A stretch of 64,000 nucleotides of DNA from JALZEG01 sp046263255 (lineage in GTDB: Bacteria; Actinomycetota; CADDZG01; WHSQ01), in contig JBHELD010000015.1 of NCBI GenBank assembly GCA_046263255.1, forward strand, positions 1 to 64,000, read 5' to 3'. How positions within the stretch are numbered: the stretch's first letter is position 1; each line of letters starts with the position of its first letter. The notes beneath the pieces are model-generated. The model searched no databases. It saw nothing but the letters and a program-made list of their open reading frames with translations, and was not told the origin of the DNA. Positions 50,132 to 59,056 of the stretch are shown piece after piece. Made by a program: the position numbers and the translations under genes.

Positions 50132-51204
50132 TGAAGGTCGCGGAGCGCGGCCCGCAGGTCCTCGACGAGGTCATCGTCTTCTCGCTGCCCGACCCGGACC
50201 GGGCTCTCGCTTCCGTGAGGCTCCTGCAGGAGATACGCAGGCCGCGCAACGCGCCGGAGTTCCTGCGTGAGCCGGACGACGACGTGTGGCGGGCGGCGTT
50301 CCTGCGGCCGAACGCGGACCGGATGGAGTACCAGCTGGAGGTCCGTCACGCCGACGGGGGACACGAGATCGTCCCGGACCCGGGCAATCCGCTCCGGGCC
50401 GCGGGGCCCTTCGGCGACAAGTCCGTGATCGAGATGCCGGGTTACGGGCCGCCGGCATGGGTCGGGGTCGACGCGCCCCCCGGCGACGAGATTCCGACCC
50501 TGATCGCCAGCCGGATCCTGCGCGACAGGCTGCCGGCGATCGTGTGGGCGCCTCCGGACACCGATCCCGAGGAACCTCTGCCGTTGCTGGTCGCGCACGA
50601 CGGCCCCGAGTACGCGCGCTTCTCGCAGCTCACGCACTACCTCTCGGTGATGGTGTCGACCGGGCGCCTCCCGCGCCTGCGCGCCGGCCTGGTCGGGCCG
50701 GTCGACCGCGACGACACGTACTCGGCGTCGGCCGCCTACTCCCGCGCGTTCGCGCACGAGATCCTGCCGGCGCTCGACCGCCTCGCGCCCACACCGCACG
50801 GGAGGGCGGCGCGGGTGGGGATGGGCGCAAGCCTCGGCGCGCTCGCGCTGCTCGTCGTGCACCGCCGCGCCCCCGCGACGTTCGGAGGCCTCTACCTGCA
50901 GTCCGGCAGCTTCTTCCGGCAGCGGTTCGACCGCCACGAGTGGGGCTTCCCGAGGTTCCGGCGGATCTCGCGCTTCGTCGGAGGCGTGCTGGCGACCGGC
51001 GACTGGGCGCACCCGGTGCCGGTGACGATGACGTGCGGCGTCGTCGAGGAGAACCTGGCGAACAACCGCGCGGTGCGCGACGCGCTCGCCGCTCAAGGAT
51101 ACGACCTGTACCTGCACGAGAACCGGGACGCCCACAACTGGATCGGCTGGAGGGATACGTTCGAGCCGCATCTGACGAACCTCCTAACGAAGGTGTGGGC
51201 ATGA
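50131..51204 (+). CDS. Alpha/beta hydrolase (enterochelin-esterase-like)
   Basis: A 357-residue esterase-like protein. The N-terminal ~130 residues form a beta domain (DVWRAAFLRPNADRMEYQLE) like the CBM48-type front of enterochelin esterases. The hydrolase domain has the nucleophile elbow GMGASLGALALL and a C-terminal catalytic His in ENRDAHNWIGW. GTG 50131 overlaps the permease stop by one base (TAGTG). There is no signal peptide. It may hydrolyse an ester or depsipeptide, or act as a lactonase on the product made by the ATP-grasp enzyme (inference). Confidence 0.88.
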   Translation: MKVAERGPQVLDEVIVFSLPDPDRALASVRLLQEIRRPRNAPEFLREPDDDVWRAAFLRPNADRMEYQLEVRHADGGHEIVPDPGNPLRAAGPFGDKSVIEMPGYGPPAWVGVDAPPGDEIPTLIASRILRDRLPAIVWAPPDTDPEEPLPLLVAHDGPEYARFSQLTHYLSVMVSTGRLPRLRAGLVGPVDRDDTYSASAAYSRAFAHEILPALDRLAPTPHGRAARVGMGASLGALALLVVHRRAPATFGGLYLQSGSFFRQRFDRHEWGFPRFRRISRFVGGVLATGDWAHPVPVTMTCGVVEENLANNRAVRDALAAQGYDLYLHENRDAHNWIGWRDTFEPHLTNLLTKVWA

Positions 51205-51941
51205 GGCGCGACCACCTCTCGATCCCCGCGCCGCTCCTCGGCGGCAGCGGCGACGTGATCGCGTACGGGGACTGGGGCCGCCCGCTTCTCGTCTTCCCCT
51301 CGCAGCAGGGGAGGCCGTGGGACTACGAGAGCAACGGGATGATCGGCGCGGTCTCGTGGCTCGTCGAGGCGGGGCGCCTGAAGGTCTACTGCGTCGACAG
51401 CTTCGACGCCGCGAGCTGGGACGCGCATCACCTCCCGCTCGAGCAGCGGGCGCAGCTCCACGGCGGCTACGAGGACTGGATCGTCAACCAGGTGGTGCCG
51501 TTCGTCCACGGGGACTGCGGGGGACCGACCGAGATAATGACGACCGGGTGCAGCTTCGGCGCCTACCACGCCGCGAACTTCGTGCTGAAGCGCGCCGACC
51601 TGTTCCCCCTCGCGATCTGCCTCAGCGGCGTGTACGACGTGCGGGCGCTGGGCGGCGGCCCGGGCGGCGACGCCGTCTACTTCAACAACCCGATGGACTA
51701 CGTCGCCAACATGGACGGGGACCACCTCGACTGGATCAGACGCCGGGTCAACCTGCTGCTCGTGTGCGGCCAGGGCCAGTGGGAGGACACGACGAAGGCG
51801 CTGGAGTCGACGAAGCAGTTCGCCGGGCTGCTCGCGTCGAAGGGGATCAGCCACGAGATCGACCTGTGGGGCCACGACGTGCCGCACGACTGGCCCTCGT
51901 GGAGGAACCAGATAGCGCACCACCTACCGAGGTTCTGCTGA
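51201..51941 (+). CDS. Alpha/beta hydrolase, esterase family
   Basis: A 246-residue compact hydrolase. The nucleophile elbow is TTGCSFGAYHAANFVL. The catalytic His is probably in HDVPHDWPSW. ATG 51201 overlaps the preceding gene by four bases. It belongs to the esterase D/S-formylglutathione hydrolase-like class by fold, with FPSQQGRPWDYESNGM replacing the usual oxyanion region. Together with the preceding gene it provides two different hydrolases before the ATP-grasp ligase gene. Confidence 0.88.
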   Translation: MRRDHLSIPAPLLGGSGDVIAYGDWGRPLLVFPSQQGRPWDYESNGMIGAVSWLVEAGRLKVYCVDSFDAASWDAHHLPLEQRAQLHGGYEDWIVNQVVPFVHGDCGGPTEIMTTGCSFGAYHAANFVLKRADLFPLAICLSGVYDVRALGGGPGGDAVYFNNPMDYVANMDGDHLDWIRRRVNLLLVCGQGQWEDTTKALESTKQFAGLLASKGISHEIDLWGHDVPHDWPSWRNQIAHHLPRFC

Positions 51942-51947
51942 AGGACC

Positions 51948-52013
51948 GTCGCCGGAGGCGGCGACGCCGAGTGAAGAGGACTGTGCCTAGGACGGGATCG
52001 CTTGCGATCCCGT
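51948..52013 (+). promoter_or_regulatory. Two hairpins before the ATP-grasp gene
   Basis: The 90-nt gap contains a 7-bp stem with a 4-nt loop at 51948-51965 (GTCGCCG/CGGCGAC) and a perfect 9-bp stem with a CTTG loop at 51992-52013 (ACGGGATCG/CGATCCCGT). The second ends about 10 nt before the GGGGG ribosome-binding region of the ATP-grasp gene. It could partially terminate transcription, stabilise processed mRNA or modulate translation. It is the only sizeable gap in this operon. Confidence 0.5.
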
Positions 52014-52031
52014 TAGAACGAAGGGGGCGAG

Positions 52032-53261
52032 ATGGCGACGCATCTGATCGGGCTGCTGCTGGGGACCGAGGAGGACTGGTCTGGAGCCTTCGAGGCGATC
52101 ATGCGGCGGCTCGCGCCGAGGATCGACTTCAAGGGCGAGACCCACACGTTCGAGACCGAGCGCATCACGATCGAGCCGTTCGACCTGCGCGCGGTCCCCC
52201 GCCACGCGCTCGTGATCGACCGGCTCGCCCACTGGTACTACGTGCCGCGGGAGTGGCTGAAGAAGATCGCGCTCATGAACGACGTCTACCTGATGAACAA
52301 CCCGTTCACGTTCCAGTCGATGGAGAAGCACGCGGCCTACTGCGCCATGATCCGGCTCGGCCTCAAGGTGCCGGAGACCTGGATGATCCCGACGAAGAAG
52401 CCGCCGGAGAACCCGCGCTTCCCCTACACGGCTGAGCGCTACAACATGCCGTTCGACCTCGAGGAGGTCGCGGCGAAGGTCGGCTACCCGCTCTTCATGA
52501 AGCCTTTCGACGGGGGGGCCTGGGTCGGCGTCACGAGGATCGAGGACGACATCGAGCTGCACCACTGGTACGACCAGTCGGGCGAGCGGCTCATGCACCT
52601 GCAGCAGGCGATCGAGGACTTCGACGTCTTCTCGCGCAGCCTCTCGATCGGCGCCGAGACGATGGTCATGCGCTTCGAGCCGTCACGGCCGATGCACGAC
52701 CGCTACCAGGTGTCGCACGGGTTCCTGTCGCCGGACGTGGGCCGCGAGGTCGTGAACATCGGCCGGCTCGTCAACTCGTTCTTCCGGTGGGAGTTCAACT
52801 CGTGCGAGACGCTCGTGAAGGGGACCGAGGTCTACCCGATCGACTACGCGAACGCGTGCCCTGACATCTCGGTGATCAGCCTCCACTACTACTTCCCGTG
52901 GGCGATCAAGGCGCTGATCAAGTGGTCGGTCTTCTGCACGGTCACCGGCCGCAGGATGAAGATCGACCAGGAGCTCACGCGCTACTTCGACATCGGCGAC
53001 CGCACCGACCTCACGTACGAGGAGAAGATCGACGAGTACGGCCGCATGGCCGACGAGTACTTCCAGGCGGCCGAGTATCAGGATTTCTGCGCCGAGCATC
53101 TTCCGAACATCGACGACGTCGTGCAGGAGTACATAGAGAGCCCCGAGTTCGACTCGCTGCTGGTCGACACCGTGCGCACCACCTTCCCGGCCCACGAGCA
53201 CGACCACTTCGTGCCGCACTACCGGGGGCTCCTGGGGGCCTGGGCGAAGGATCAGAGGTAG
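52032..53261 (+). CDS. ATP-grasp family ligase-like protein
   Basis: A 409-residue protein with an ATP-grasp appearance. ATG 52032 follows AGGGGGCGAG. The N-terminal domain starts HLIGLLLGTEEDWSGAFEAI; the ATP-binding region includes AAKVGYPLFMKPFDGGAWVG with the Lys and Gly-rich loop, and metal-binding residues lie in GTEVYPIDYANACPDISV. Enzymes of this superfamily join a carboxylate to an amine, thiol or hydroxyl via an acyl phosphate. The substrate is unknown. It is last in the exporter/hydrolase operon. It shows no resemblance I can see to known graspetide ligases. Confidence 0.85.
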   Translation: MATHLIGLLLGTEEDWSGAFEAIMRRLAPRIDFKGETHTFETERITIEPFDLRAVPRHALVIDRLAHWYYVPREWLKKIALMNDVYLMNNPFTFQSMEKHAAYCAMIRLGLKVPETWMIPTKKPPENPRFPYTAERYNMPFDLEEVAAKVGYPLFMKPFDGGAWVGVTRIEDDIELHHWYDQSGERLMHLQQAIEDFDVFSRSLSIGAETMVMRFEPSRPMHDRYQVSHGFLSPDVGREVVNIGRLVNSFFRWEFNSCETLVKGTEVYPIDYANACPDISVISLHYYFPWAIKALIKWSVFCTVTGRRMKIDQELTRYFDIGDRTDLTYEEKIDEYGRMADEYFQAAEYQDFCAEHLPNIDDVVQEYIESPEFDSLLVDTVRTTFPAHEHDHFVPHYRGLLGAWAKDQR

Positions 53262-53324
53262 GGCCGGGGGCCCCACTGCGCCCCTAGTTGCGCATATCGC
53301 AACTGAGGACGCAGCGGGGGCCGC

Positions 53325-53483
53325 TTACTCCCGATAGATGCGCACAAGCTTCCCGGCGGCACTGATCGTGATCGCCGCCGTGCCGACGCTTACAAGACTC
53401 CGCTGAGCCGCGAGAACCGCCGTCGCGGCTAGCCCCGCGAGGATCGTTACGACGGCGAGAACCTTCGGCGCATCCCACCTCAT
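53325..53483 (-). CDS. Tiny two-helix membrane protein next to the RHS gene
   Basis: A 52-residue protein. ATG 53483 begins five bases after the RHS stop. Two hydrophobic stretches, VLAVVTILAGLAATAVLAAQ and LVSVGTAAITISAAGKLV, cover most of it. Codon choice is less GC-rich than neighbours (CTA, GTA, AGT, CTT, TAA stop), hinting at recent acquisition together with the RHS tip. Position suits an immunity or accessory partner of the RHS C-terminus, itself hydrophobic, but there is no homology-based support. Confidence 0.6.
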   Translation of the reverse strand: MRWDAPKVLAVVTILAGLAATAVLAAQRSLVSVGTAAITISAAGKLVRIYRE

Positions 53484-53488
53484 TGTCG

Positions 53489-56400
53489 TTAGTCGCAGAT
53501 AGTCTCTTGGACTACGACGCCCGCAACGACGGCAGTGAGGTCGATCGCGAGCCCAATCCCTGTCGGCGCGAAGAACGTGCCGATAGCGATTGCGATGCCC
53601 AGCCCAGCCATGATCGCGTCACATCCAGTGAACTCATCGGTGAGGTCTTCGAGGAATGACCGTCCCGTCGGGTCGGTCACGTTTAACGGATTGTCTGCAG
53701 CATAGAGGTAGAGGTTCAGCGTCAACGGCTGTTTGACGTCCCCTCGCTCCGGGTCCTGCTGCGTCCACCTCGCCACCGTCGGGTCGTAGTAGCGCGTCCC
53801 GAACTTCACGAAGCCCGTCGCCGCGTCCTTGTAGCCCGACGCGAACCTCCACGGGTTCGCCACCGACGGCTCGGCCGACGTCTGGCCCCCCCACGGCTCG
53901 TAGCTGTAGCTCGCCACCTGGTTGCCGGATGCGTCCGTCAGCCCGACCACGGAGCCGAGGCCGTCGAAGAGGTAGTAGTGCGTGCCGCTCGGGGCCCTCT
54001 GCGACACCAGAGTTCCCTTGTTGTCCCTCGTGAAGTACGTCGTGTTGGCAACGCCGCTCCCCTGGGGCGCCTGGGCGCTCAGGCCCAACACGTTGTAGCC
54101 GAACCGCGTGCTCCCCTTCGAGATGCGCCGCGTCTGGTCGGGGCCCTGGTACGTCATCCTCTCGGCCGTCCCGCCCGGTGGCGTCATCGACGTCGTCTGG
54201 TTCTTGGCGTTGTACAGGAGGCTGAGCCCGGCCGACGTGCCGGTGAGATTCCCCGCCCCGTCGTACGAGAACGTCGTCGCCCCTGCCGGCGGCGCAGTAC
54301 ATGCGGCGGAGGAGCTCCCGCCGAACGACCAGCAGAGCTGGTTCGCGGCGTTATACGCGAAGCTCCGCGTCGCGCCGTTGTCCTTCTTGCTCGTCAGGTT
54401 GCTGTTCGGGTCGTACGTGTACTCACGGGTGTCGGTCTGCGCCCCCGCACCGTTCGCCGTGTTCGCAGCCGTCAAGCGGTTGACGCCGTCGTAGGAGTAC
54501 GTCGTCTTGTTGCCGTCCTTGTCCGTGACGTGCTGGCGCAGGTTCGTGTCCAGCCCCGTGGACGACTGGTAGCCGTACGAGAAGCGGTTCAGGATCTCAC
54601 CATTCGACGTCTTCGTCGTCTCGACCTCGGTGATCCGGCTCGAGTCGTCGTATCGGATCCCGATCTTCACGCCGTTCGGATAGAGCGTTTCCGTCCGCAG
54701 GTTGTTCTGGTCCTCGTCGTAGCCGAACGTCGTCCTCTGACCCTTCGGGTCCGTGACGCTCGTGACCATGTTCACGCTGTCGTACCCGTAGACGGCCTTC
54801 CCACCGTCGTCCTCGACGCTCGTCAGGTTGCCCACCGCGTCGTAGGTGTAGCGGAGGAGGCCGCCGAGCGACGGCGGCGTCTCCCTGACGACCCTGTTCA
54901 GCGCGTCGTACTCGAAGAGGACCTTCCCGCTGCCGCTGTCCTGGCGCGACGTGAGGTTCCCGTTCGCGTCGTACCCGTACGTGACGGAGCTGCCGTCGGC
55001 GTACGTGATCTTCGTCACCCTGTCCAGCGCGTCATACGTGAACGACGTCTTCTTGGCATTGCCATCGGTCATCGACGTCATCCGGCTGACCGAGTCGAAG
55101 GTGAACGCGATCGGCTTCAGCGGAGCCGGGGGCGTGATCTTGATCTGGTGGCCGGACGCGTCGTACGAGTAGCTCGTGACGTTGTTCCTTGCGTCCGTCA
55201 CGGTCTTGAGCGTCCCGTTCGAGTTGTAGGCGTACGTGTGCTTGTTTCCGAGCTTGTCCGTCGCTGACGTGAGGTTTCCCTTCGAGTCGTATTCGTAAGA
55301 GTACGTCGGTTCGGTCTCGGAGTCGTTGGAGAAGTCGAAGACGCTCGTGGGAAAGTGCGGGTTCTCCTCGTCCTCGTATTTGAAGTTCGCCGTGCCGCTG
55401 GTCGGCAGCGTGATCGACGTGACGTCCTCACCGGTCGGGTCGTAGTCGAATTTCAGCGGTGTCGACTGCCCGGCGTCGAGGAAGGTCGTGACGTTGCTCT
55501 TCGCGTTGTACTCGACGTCGCGCGACTTCCCCTTGGCATCGGTCACCTTCGTGACCCGCTTGTCGTCGTCGTACTTGTAGGTCGTGTCGTGGCCGTTGGC
55601 ATCCGTCACCACCGACCTCTTGTCCGAGGAGACGTAGGAGAACCGGGTCGTAGGCCCCGTCCCGGTCCGGAGGTCCGTCACGCGGGTGACCGAGATCGCC
55701 CGCCGCTCTGCGTCGTACTGGACGCGTGTCTGATTCCCCCGCGGGTCGGTGACCAGCGTCAAAAGACCGCCGGAGTCGTATGCGTACTTCGTCGTTCCTT
55801 TGGCCGGATCGACGTAAGACGCCAGACGCCCGGCGCTGTCGTAGCCGAAGGCGTGAGTCCGGGCGGCGGGATCCTTGATGGTTCTGAGCAGGCCGCCGGA
55901 GTACGTGAACGTGGTCTTGCGCTTCCGGCTGTCGGTTATCGAGGCAAGCGTCCCGTCGGAGTTGTACGCGAAGACGTTCTTGTTGTCGTTCTTGTCGACT
56001 TGCTCGGTGAAGCGCCCGGCGGAGTTGAAGCGGAACTTCTCTTTCGACTTCGAAAACGTCAGCTCGTACGTACCGTCGCTCTTCTTCTCCAGGCTCGCGT
56101 CGACGCCGTTAGGCGACGTGAACGATCCGGCAGGCGTCTTCGCGAACGTCACCCGGAAGCCGCTGGGGCCGAAGTAGACCACGTCGCCGTTCGACTGCGC
56201 CTCGAGGCGGACGTCCTTCCCGGTCCCCAGCACCCAGCCGGGTCCGAGTTGCGACGAGCTGGAGGACAGGCTGTTGTAGAAGCGCTCGACGGAGAGATCG
56301 AGACCGGTTCCCGACAGCTTCAGATCCTTCGCGTGGAGGATGAGGTTTCCGGTCACCACGTTGACCCGCAGGTCCATCCGGTCGTTGAGGCGTTCGCTCT

Positions 56401-56551
56401 CAAACCGGAAGTGCTTGAGCTCCCCTGCCGAACCCAGATCCGCGACTGCGGCGGTGCGACGAGCCTCCAGCGAAGGCGCTATCGGAGGCAGGTAGAGCAA
56501 TCCGAGACACAACACGAAGCCGATGAGACGCTTCCACGACAGCACGCTCAC
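53489..56551 (-). CDS. RHS/YD-repeat protein
   Basis: A 1020-residue exported YD-repeat protein. GTG 56551 has GGGAGGAG at the right distance and precedes a signal/anchor (LIGFVLCLGLLYLPPIAPSL). A DUF6531-like start (LRVNVVTGNLILHAKDLKLS) is followed by more than 20 repeats such as YDSAGRLASYVDPAKGTTKY and YDANGNLTSRQDSGSGKVLF. The RHS core ends with FGTRYYDPTVARWTQQDPER, LNLYLYAADNPLNVTDPTGR. After that only ~55 variable residues follow, strongly hydrophobic (GLGIAIAIGTFFAPTGIGLA), so no enzymatic toxin is recognised. The shell may encapsulate a small membrane-active tip. Confidence 0.93.
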   Translation of the reverse strand: MSVLSWKRLIGFVLCLGLLYLPPIAPSLEARRTAAVADLGSAGELKHFRFESERLNDRMDLRVNVVTGNLILHAKDLKLSGTGLDLSVERFYNSLSSSSSQLGPGWVLGTGKDVRLEAQSNGDVVYFGPSGFRVTFAKTPAGSFTSPNGVDASLEKKSDGTYELTFSKSKEKFRFNSAGRFTEQVDKNDNKNVFAYNSDGTLASITDSRKRKTTFTYSGGLLRTIKDPAARTHAFGYDSAGRLASYVDPAKGTTKYAYDSGGLLTLVTDPRGNQTRVQYDAERRAISVTRVTDLRTGTGPTTRFSYVSSDKRSVVTDANGHDTTYKYDDDKRVTKVTDAKGKSRDVEYNAKSNVTTFLDAGQSTPLKFDYDPTGEDVTSITLPTSGTANFKYEDEENPHFPTSVFDFSNDSETEPTYSYEYDSKGNLTSATDKLGNKHTYAYNSNGTLKTVTDARNNVTSYSYDASGHQIKITPPAPLKPIAFTFDSVSRMTSMTDGNAKKTSFTYDALDRVTKITYADGSSVTYGYDANGNLTSRQDSGSGKVLFEYDALNRVVRETPPSLGGLLRYTYDAVGNLTSVEDDGGKAVYGYDSVNMVTSVTDPKGQRTTFGYDEDQNNLRTETLYPNGVKIGIRYDDSSRITEVETTKTSNGEILNRFSYGYQSSTGLDTNLRQHVTDKDGNKTTYSYDGVNRLTAANTANGAGAQTDTREYTYDPNSNLTSKKDNGATRSFAYNAANQLCWSFGGSSSAACTAPPAGATTFSYDGAGNLTGTSAGLSLLYNAKNQTTSMTPPGGTAERMTYQGPDQTRRISKGSTRFGYNVLGLSAQAPQGSGVANTTYFTRDNKGTLVSQRAPSGTHYYLFDGLGSVVGLTDASGNQVASYSYEPWGGQTSAEPSVANPWRFASGYKDAATGFVKFGTRYYDPTVARWTQQDPERGDVKQPLTLNLYLYAADNPLNVTDPTGRSFLEDLTDEFTGCDAIMAGLGIAIAIGTFFAPTGIGLAIDLTAVVAGVVVQETICD

Positions 56552-56770
56552 GCCGAACTCCTCCCATGATGGGATCCGCACCGGCGACCGCGGTGTCGTC
56601 AGGTTGGAGCCCCCTCGTCCGTTCCCACCGGACCTGGCGTGCGCGATGATGACTGTCCATAAACTGCTGGTGAATAGCCCGAGTTAACTATTTCGGGATC
56701 CGTCCGCGGGGAACGGCTCGGCCGCCTCGGGCGTCATGCGTGCGACACCGCCTCCGCGAAAGAGGAAGCC

Positions 56771-57939
56771 GTGATCGTGCAAGCCGCCGCATCCGTCCTG
56801 TTACTGCTTGCCTCGCTCGCGGTCCCCGCGGCCGCCCAGGACTCGCCAACCTGCTTCGGCGAGGACCCGACGATCGTCGGGACCCCGGGCCCGGACACGA
56901 TCGACGGCACGCCGGGTGACGACGTGATCCACGGGCTCGCAGGGGACGACGCGATCTTCGGCCGCGGCGGCGACGACAGGATCTGCGGCGGCGACGAGAG
57001 CCCCGGGAACGGCGGCTTCTTCGGCGACGTGGCCCGGGGGGGCGCCGGGAACGACCGCATCGACGGGGGTTTCGGCAACGACGCGCTGAGGGGAGGCGAC
57101 GGGGCCGACCTGATCCGGGACCCCGACGGGATCGACAGTCTCGACGGCGGTTCGGGCGACGACAGGCTGAACGGCGGGAACGACCCCGACAGCCTGACCG
57201 GCGGCGGAGGCGACGACCTGATCCGCGGCGGCATCCGCGGCGGCGACGGCGACGAGGACGGCGTCCACTACACGACGTCTCCGCGCGGGGTCGAGGTGGA
57301 CCTGCGCCGGGGTGGGGCCGCAGGCGACGGGAAGGACACGCTGCGTGACGTCGAGCACGTTTTCGGCTCGCGGTTCGCCGACGCGATCGTGGGGACCGGC
57401 GGGCTCAACTACCTGAGCGGCGGAGCCGGCCGCGACGTCATCGCGGGCCTCGGCGGCGACGACCAGATCGACCCCGGCGGGGGCGACGACGCCGTCAACG
57501 GCGGCGACGGGCACGACCAGCTGACGTATTTCCTGTCGCCGCGCGGCGTCACCGTCGACCTGGCGGCCGGCATTGCACGGGGCTGGGGCCACGACCGGGT
57601 GGAGCGCATGAACTCGATCCGCGGGACCGGGCACGACGACCGCCTGCTGGGCGGCGGAGGGCGAAACGACATCTCGGCCGGCGCCGGCGACGACTACGTG
57701 GAGGCGCGGGGCGGGAACGACCGGACGTACGGCGACCGGGGGCGCGACGTCCTCCACGGCGGCGGCGGGAACGACGACGTCGTCGACGACTACGGCTCCG
57801 ACCGGTTCTTCGGAGGCAGCGGCGACGACGAGCTCAGGGATTCATTCGCGAACGGCGCCCGCGGACCGGACCGGATGGACGGCGGAACCGGTCGCGACGT
57901 ATGCGTGAGGGCGAGACGACCAGACGCTGCGAGAGCTAG
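56771..57939 (+). CDS. Secreted RTX-type calcium-binding repeat protein (frameshift near end)
   Basis: About 389 residues. GTG 56771 with AGAGGAAG upstream begins a signal peptide (SVLLLLASLAVPAAA). The body is made of GGxGxDxUx nonapeptide repeats, for example GGDGADLIRDPDG, GGSGDDRLNGGND and GGAGRDVIAGLGGDD, which bind calcium and fold as beta rolls. The frame as written runs on into DNA antisense to ku. Adding one G near 57906 restores GETTRRCES and a TAG at 57937-57939, the usual Cys-containing end of such proteins. A single-base deletion in the sequence is therefore likely. No enzymatic domain is present. Confidence 0.82.
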
Positions 57940-57954
57940 ACGCGTGCGGAAGGG

Positions 57955-57971
57955 GTTGCGCTTTCCGCAAC
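57955..57971. terminator. Hairpin terminator between RTX gene and ku
   Basis: GTTGCG and CGCAAC form a perfect 6-bp stem around CTTTC, with possible extension by flanking G-rich and TCT bases. It lies 16 nt beyond the inferred RTX stop and 20 nt beyond the ku stop on the other strand, a typical site for a bidirectional terminator. Confidence 0.6.
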
Positions 57972-57990
57972 TCTCTCCGCAGCCGCCGCG

Positions 57991-58932
57991 TCAGCCGGCC
58001 TTCTGGATCGCCTTCACGAGCTCGGTCTTCCCCATCTTCGAGCGGCCCGCGATGTCGAGCTCCTTCGCCCGCTCGAGCAGCTCCTGCTTCGACAGACCCG
58101 ACAGATCGTCGTCGTCGTCCGCCGCGGCCCGCGGGCGCCGCGGTTTCTCCCCCCGACGCGCCGACTCCACCGACGCACGCAGCGCCTCCATCAAGTCGAC
58201 CACCTCGCCGGCCGGCTCGGGCTCGGGCGGGACCACGATCTCCTCGCCCTTGATCTTCTTGTCGATGAGCTTCTTCACGGCCTTGTGGTACTCGTCCTTG
58301 AACCGCGCGGGATCGAAGTCCGACGAGAGGTGCTGGATGAGCTGGCGCGCCATCTTGCGCTCACGGTCGTCGATGCGCGGGCGCTTGCGCAGCTGCTCGA
58401 ACTTCGCGTCGCGCACCTCTTCGGGCCAGTGCATCGTCTGCAGCACCAGCATCCCGTCCTTGACGCGCATCGCAGCGAGGTGCTCGCGCTCGCGGATCGC
58501 GACCTTGCAGACGCCGGCGAGGTGCTCGTCCTCGAGGGCGTCGACGATCAGGCGATAGGCCTTCAACGCCTGCTCCTCGGGGACCATGTAATAGGTCCTG
58601 TCGTAGAAGATCGGGTCGATCTGCTCGTTCGGAGCGAACGTCACGACGTCGATCGTTCGGAGCGTCTCGAGCTCGAGCGCCTCGAGCTCCTCGTCGGAGA
58701 TCGTGACCCACGTTCCCTTCGAGTACTCGTAGCCCTTGACTATCTCGTCCCAGTCGACGTCCTTGTGGCCCTTGTCGCACTTGCGCTCGTAGTGGATGCG
58801 CGCTCCGTCCTTTTCATGGAGCAGGTGGAAGTCGAGCTTCTCCTCCTGGCGTCCGATCGCGGAGTAGAGGCCGACCGGGATCGTGATCAGCCCGAACGTG
58901 ACGGAGCCCTTCCAGATCGCCCGCGGAGCCAT
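57991..58932 (-). CDS. ku: Non-homologous end joining protein Ku
   Basis: A 313-residue bacterial Ku that binds DNA double-strand ends as a dimer and recruits ligase. The core has MAPRAIWKGSVTFGLITIPV, LLHEKDGARIHYERKC, GYEYSKGTWVTISDEE, FAPNEQIDPIFYDRTYYMVP and LAAMRVKDGMLVLQTMHWPE. After an acidic/basic linker the C-terminus carries a SAP/Rho-N-like helix pair, LSKQELLERAKELDIAGRS, which may bind DNA. ATG 58932 gives the standard start. No ligD is in the window; the partner ligase must be elsewhere. Confidence 0.97.
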   Translation of the reverse strand: MAPRAIWKGSVTFGLITIPVGLYSAIGRQEEKLDFHLLHEKDGARIHYERKCDKGHKDVDWDEIVKGYEYSKGTWVTISDEELEALELETLRTIDVVTFAPNEQIDPIFYDRTYYMVPEEQALKAYRLIVDALEDEHLAGVCKVAIREREHLAAMRVKDGMLVLQTMHWPEEVRDAKFEQLRKRPRIDDRERKMARQLIQHLSSDFDPARFKDEYHKAVKKLIDKKIKGEEIVVPPEPEPAGEVVDLMEALRASVESARRGEKPRRPRAAADDDDDLSGLSKQELLERAKELDIAGRSKMGKTELVKAIQKAG

Positions 58933-59056
58933 GCCGTCTCCGTACCCGGCCCCCCAGCGCGAAAAACGCCGTCACGCACCGGTAATCCGGGAACCCCGCA
59001 ACGCCGCTGGATAGCCTCGTCTCCACGGCATCCGAACGCGGCTCTAGGAGGTTCCC

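Noticed and set aside
52032..53261. ATP-grasp gene as maturase of the 49-aa TTxxxxEE peptide
   Set aside because: It is 43 kb away in a different operon and shows no graspetide-ligase features; the link would be speculation.
57940..58558. C-terminal extension of the RTX protein into the ku region
   Set aside because: The extension is antisense to ku and Ser/Arg-rich; a one-base deletion explains it better.
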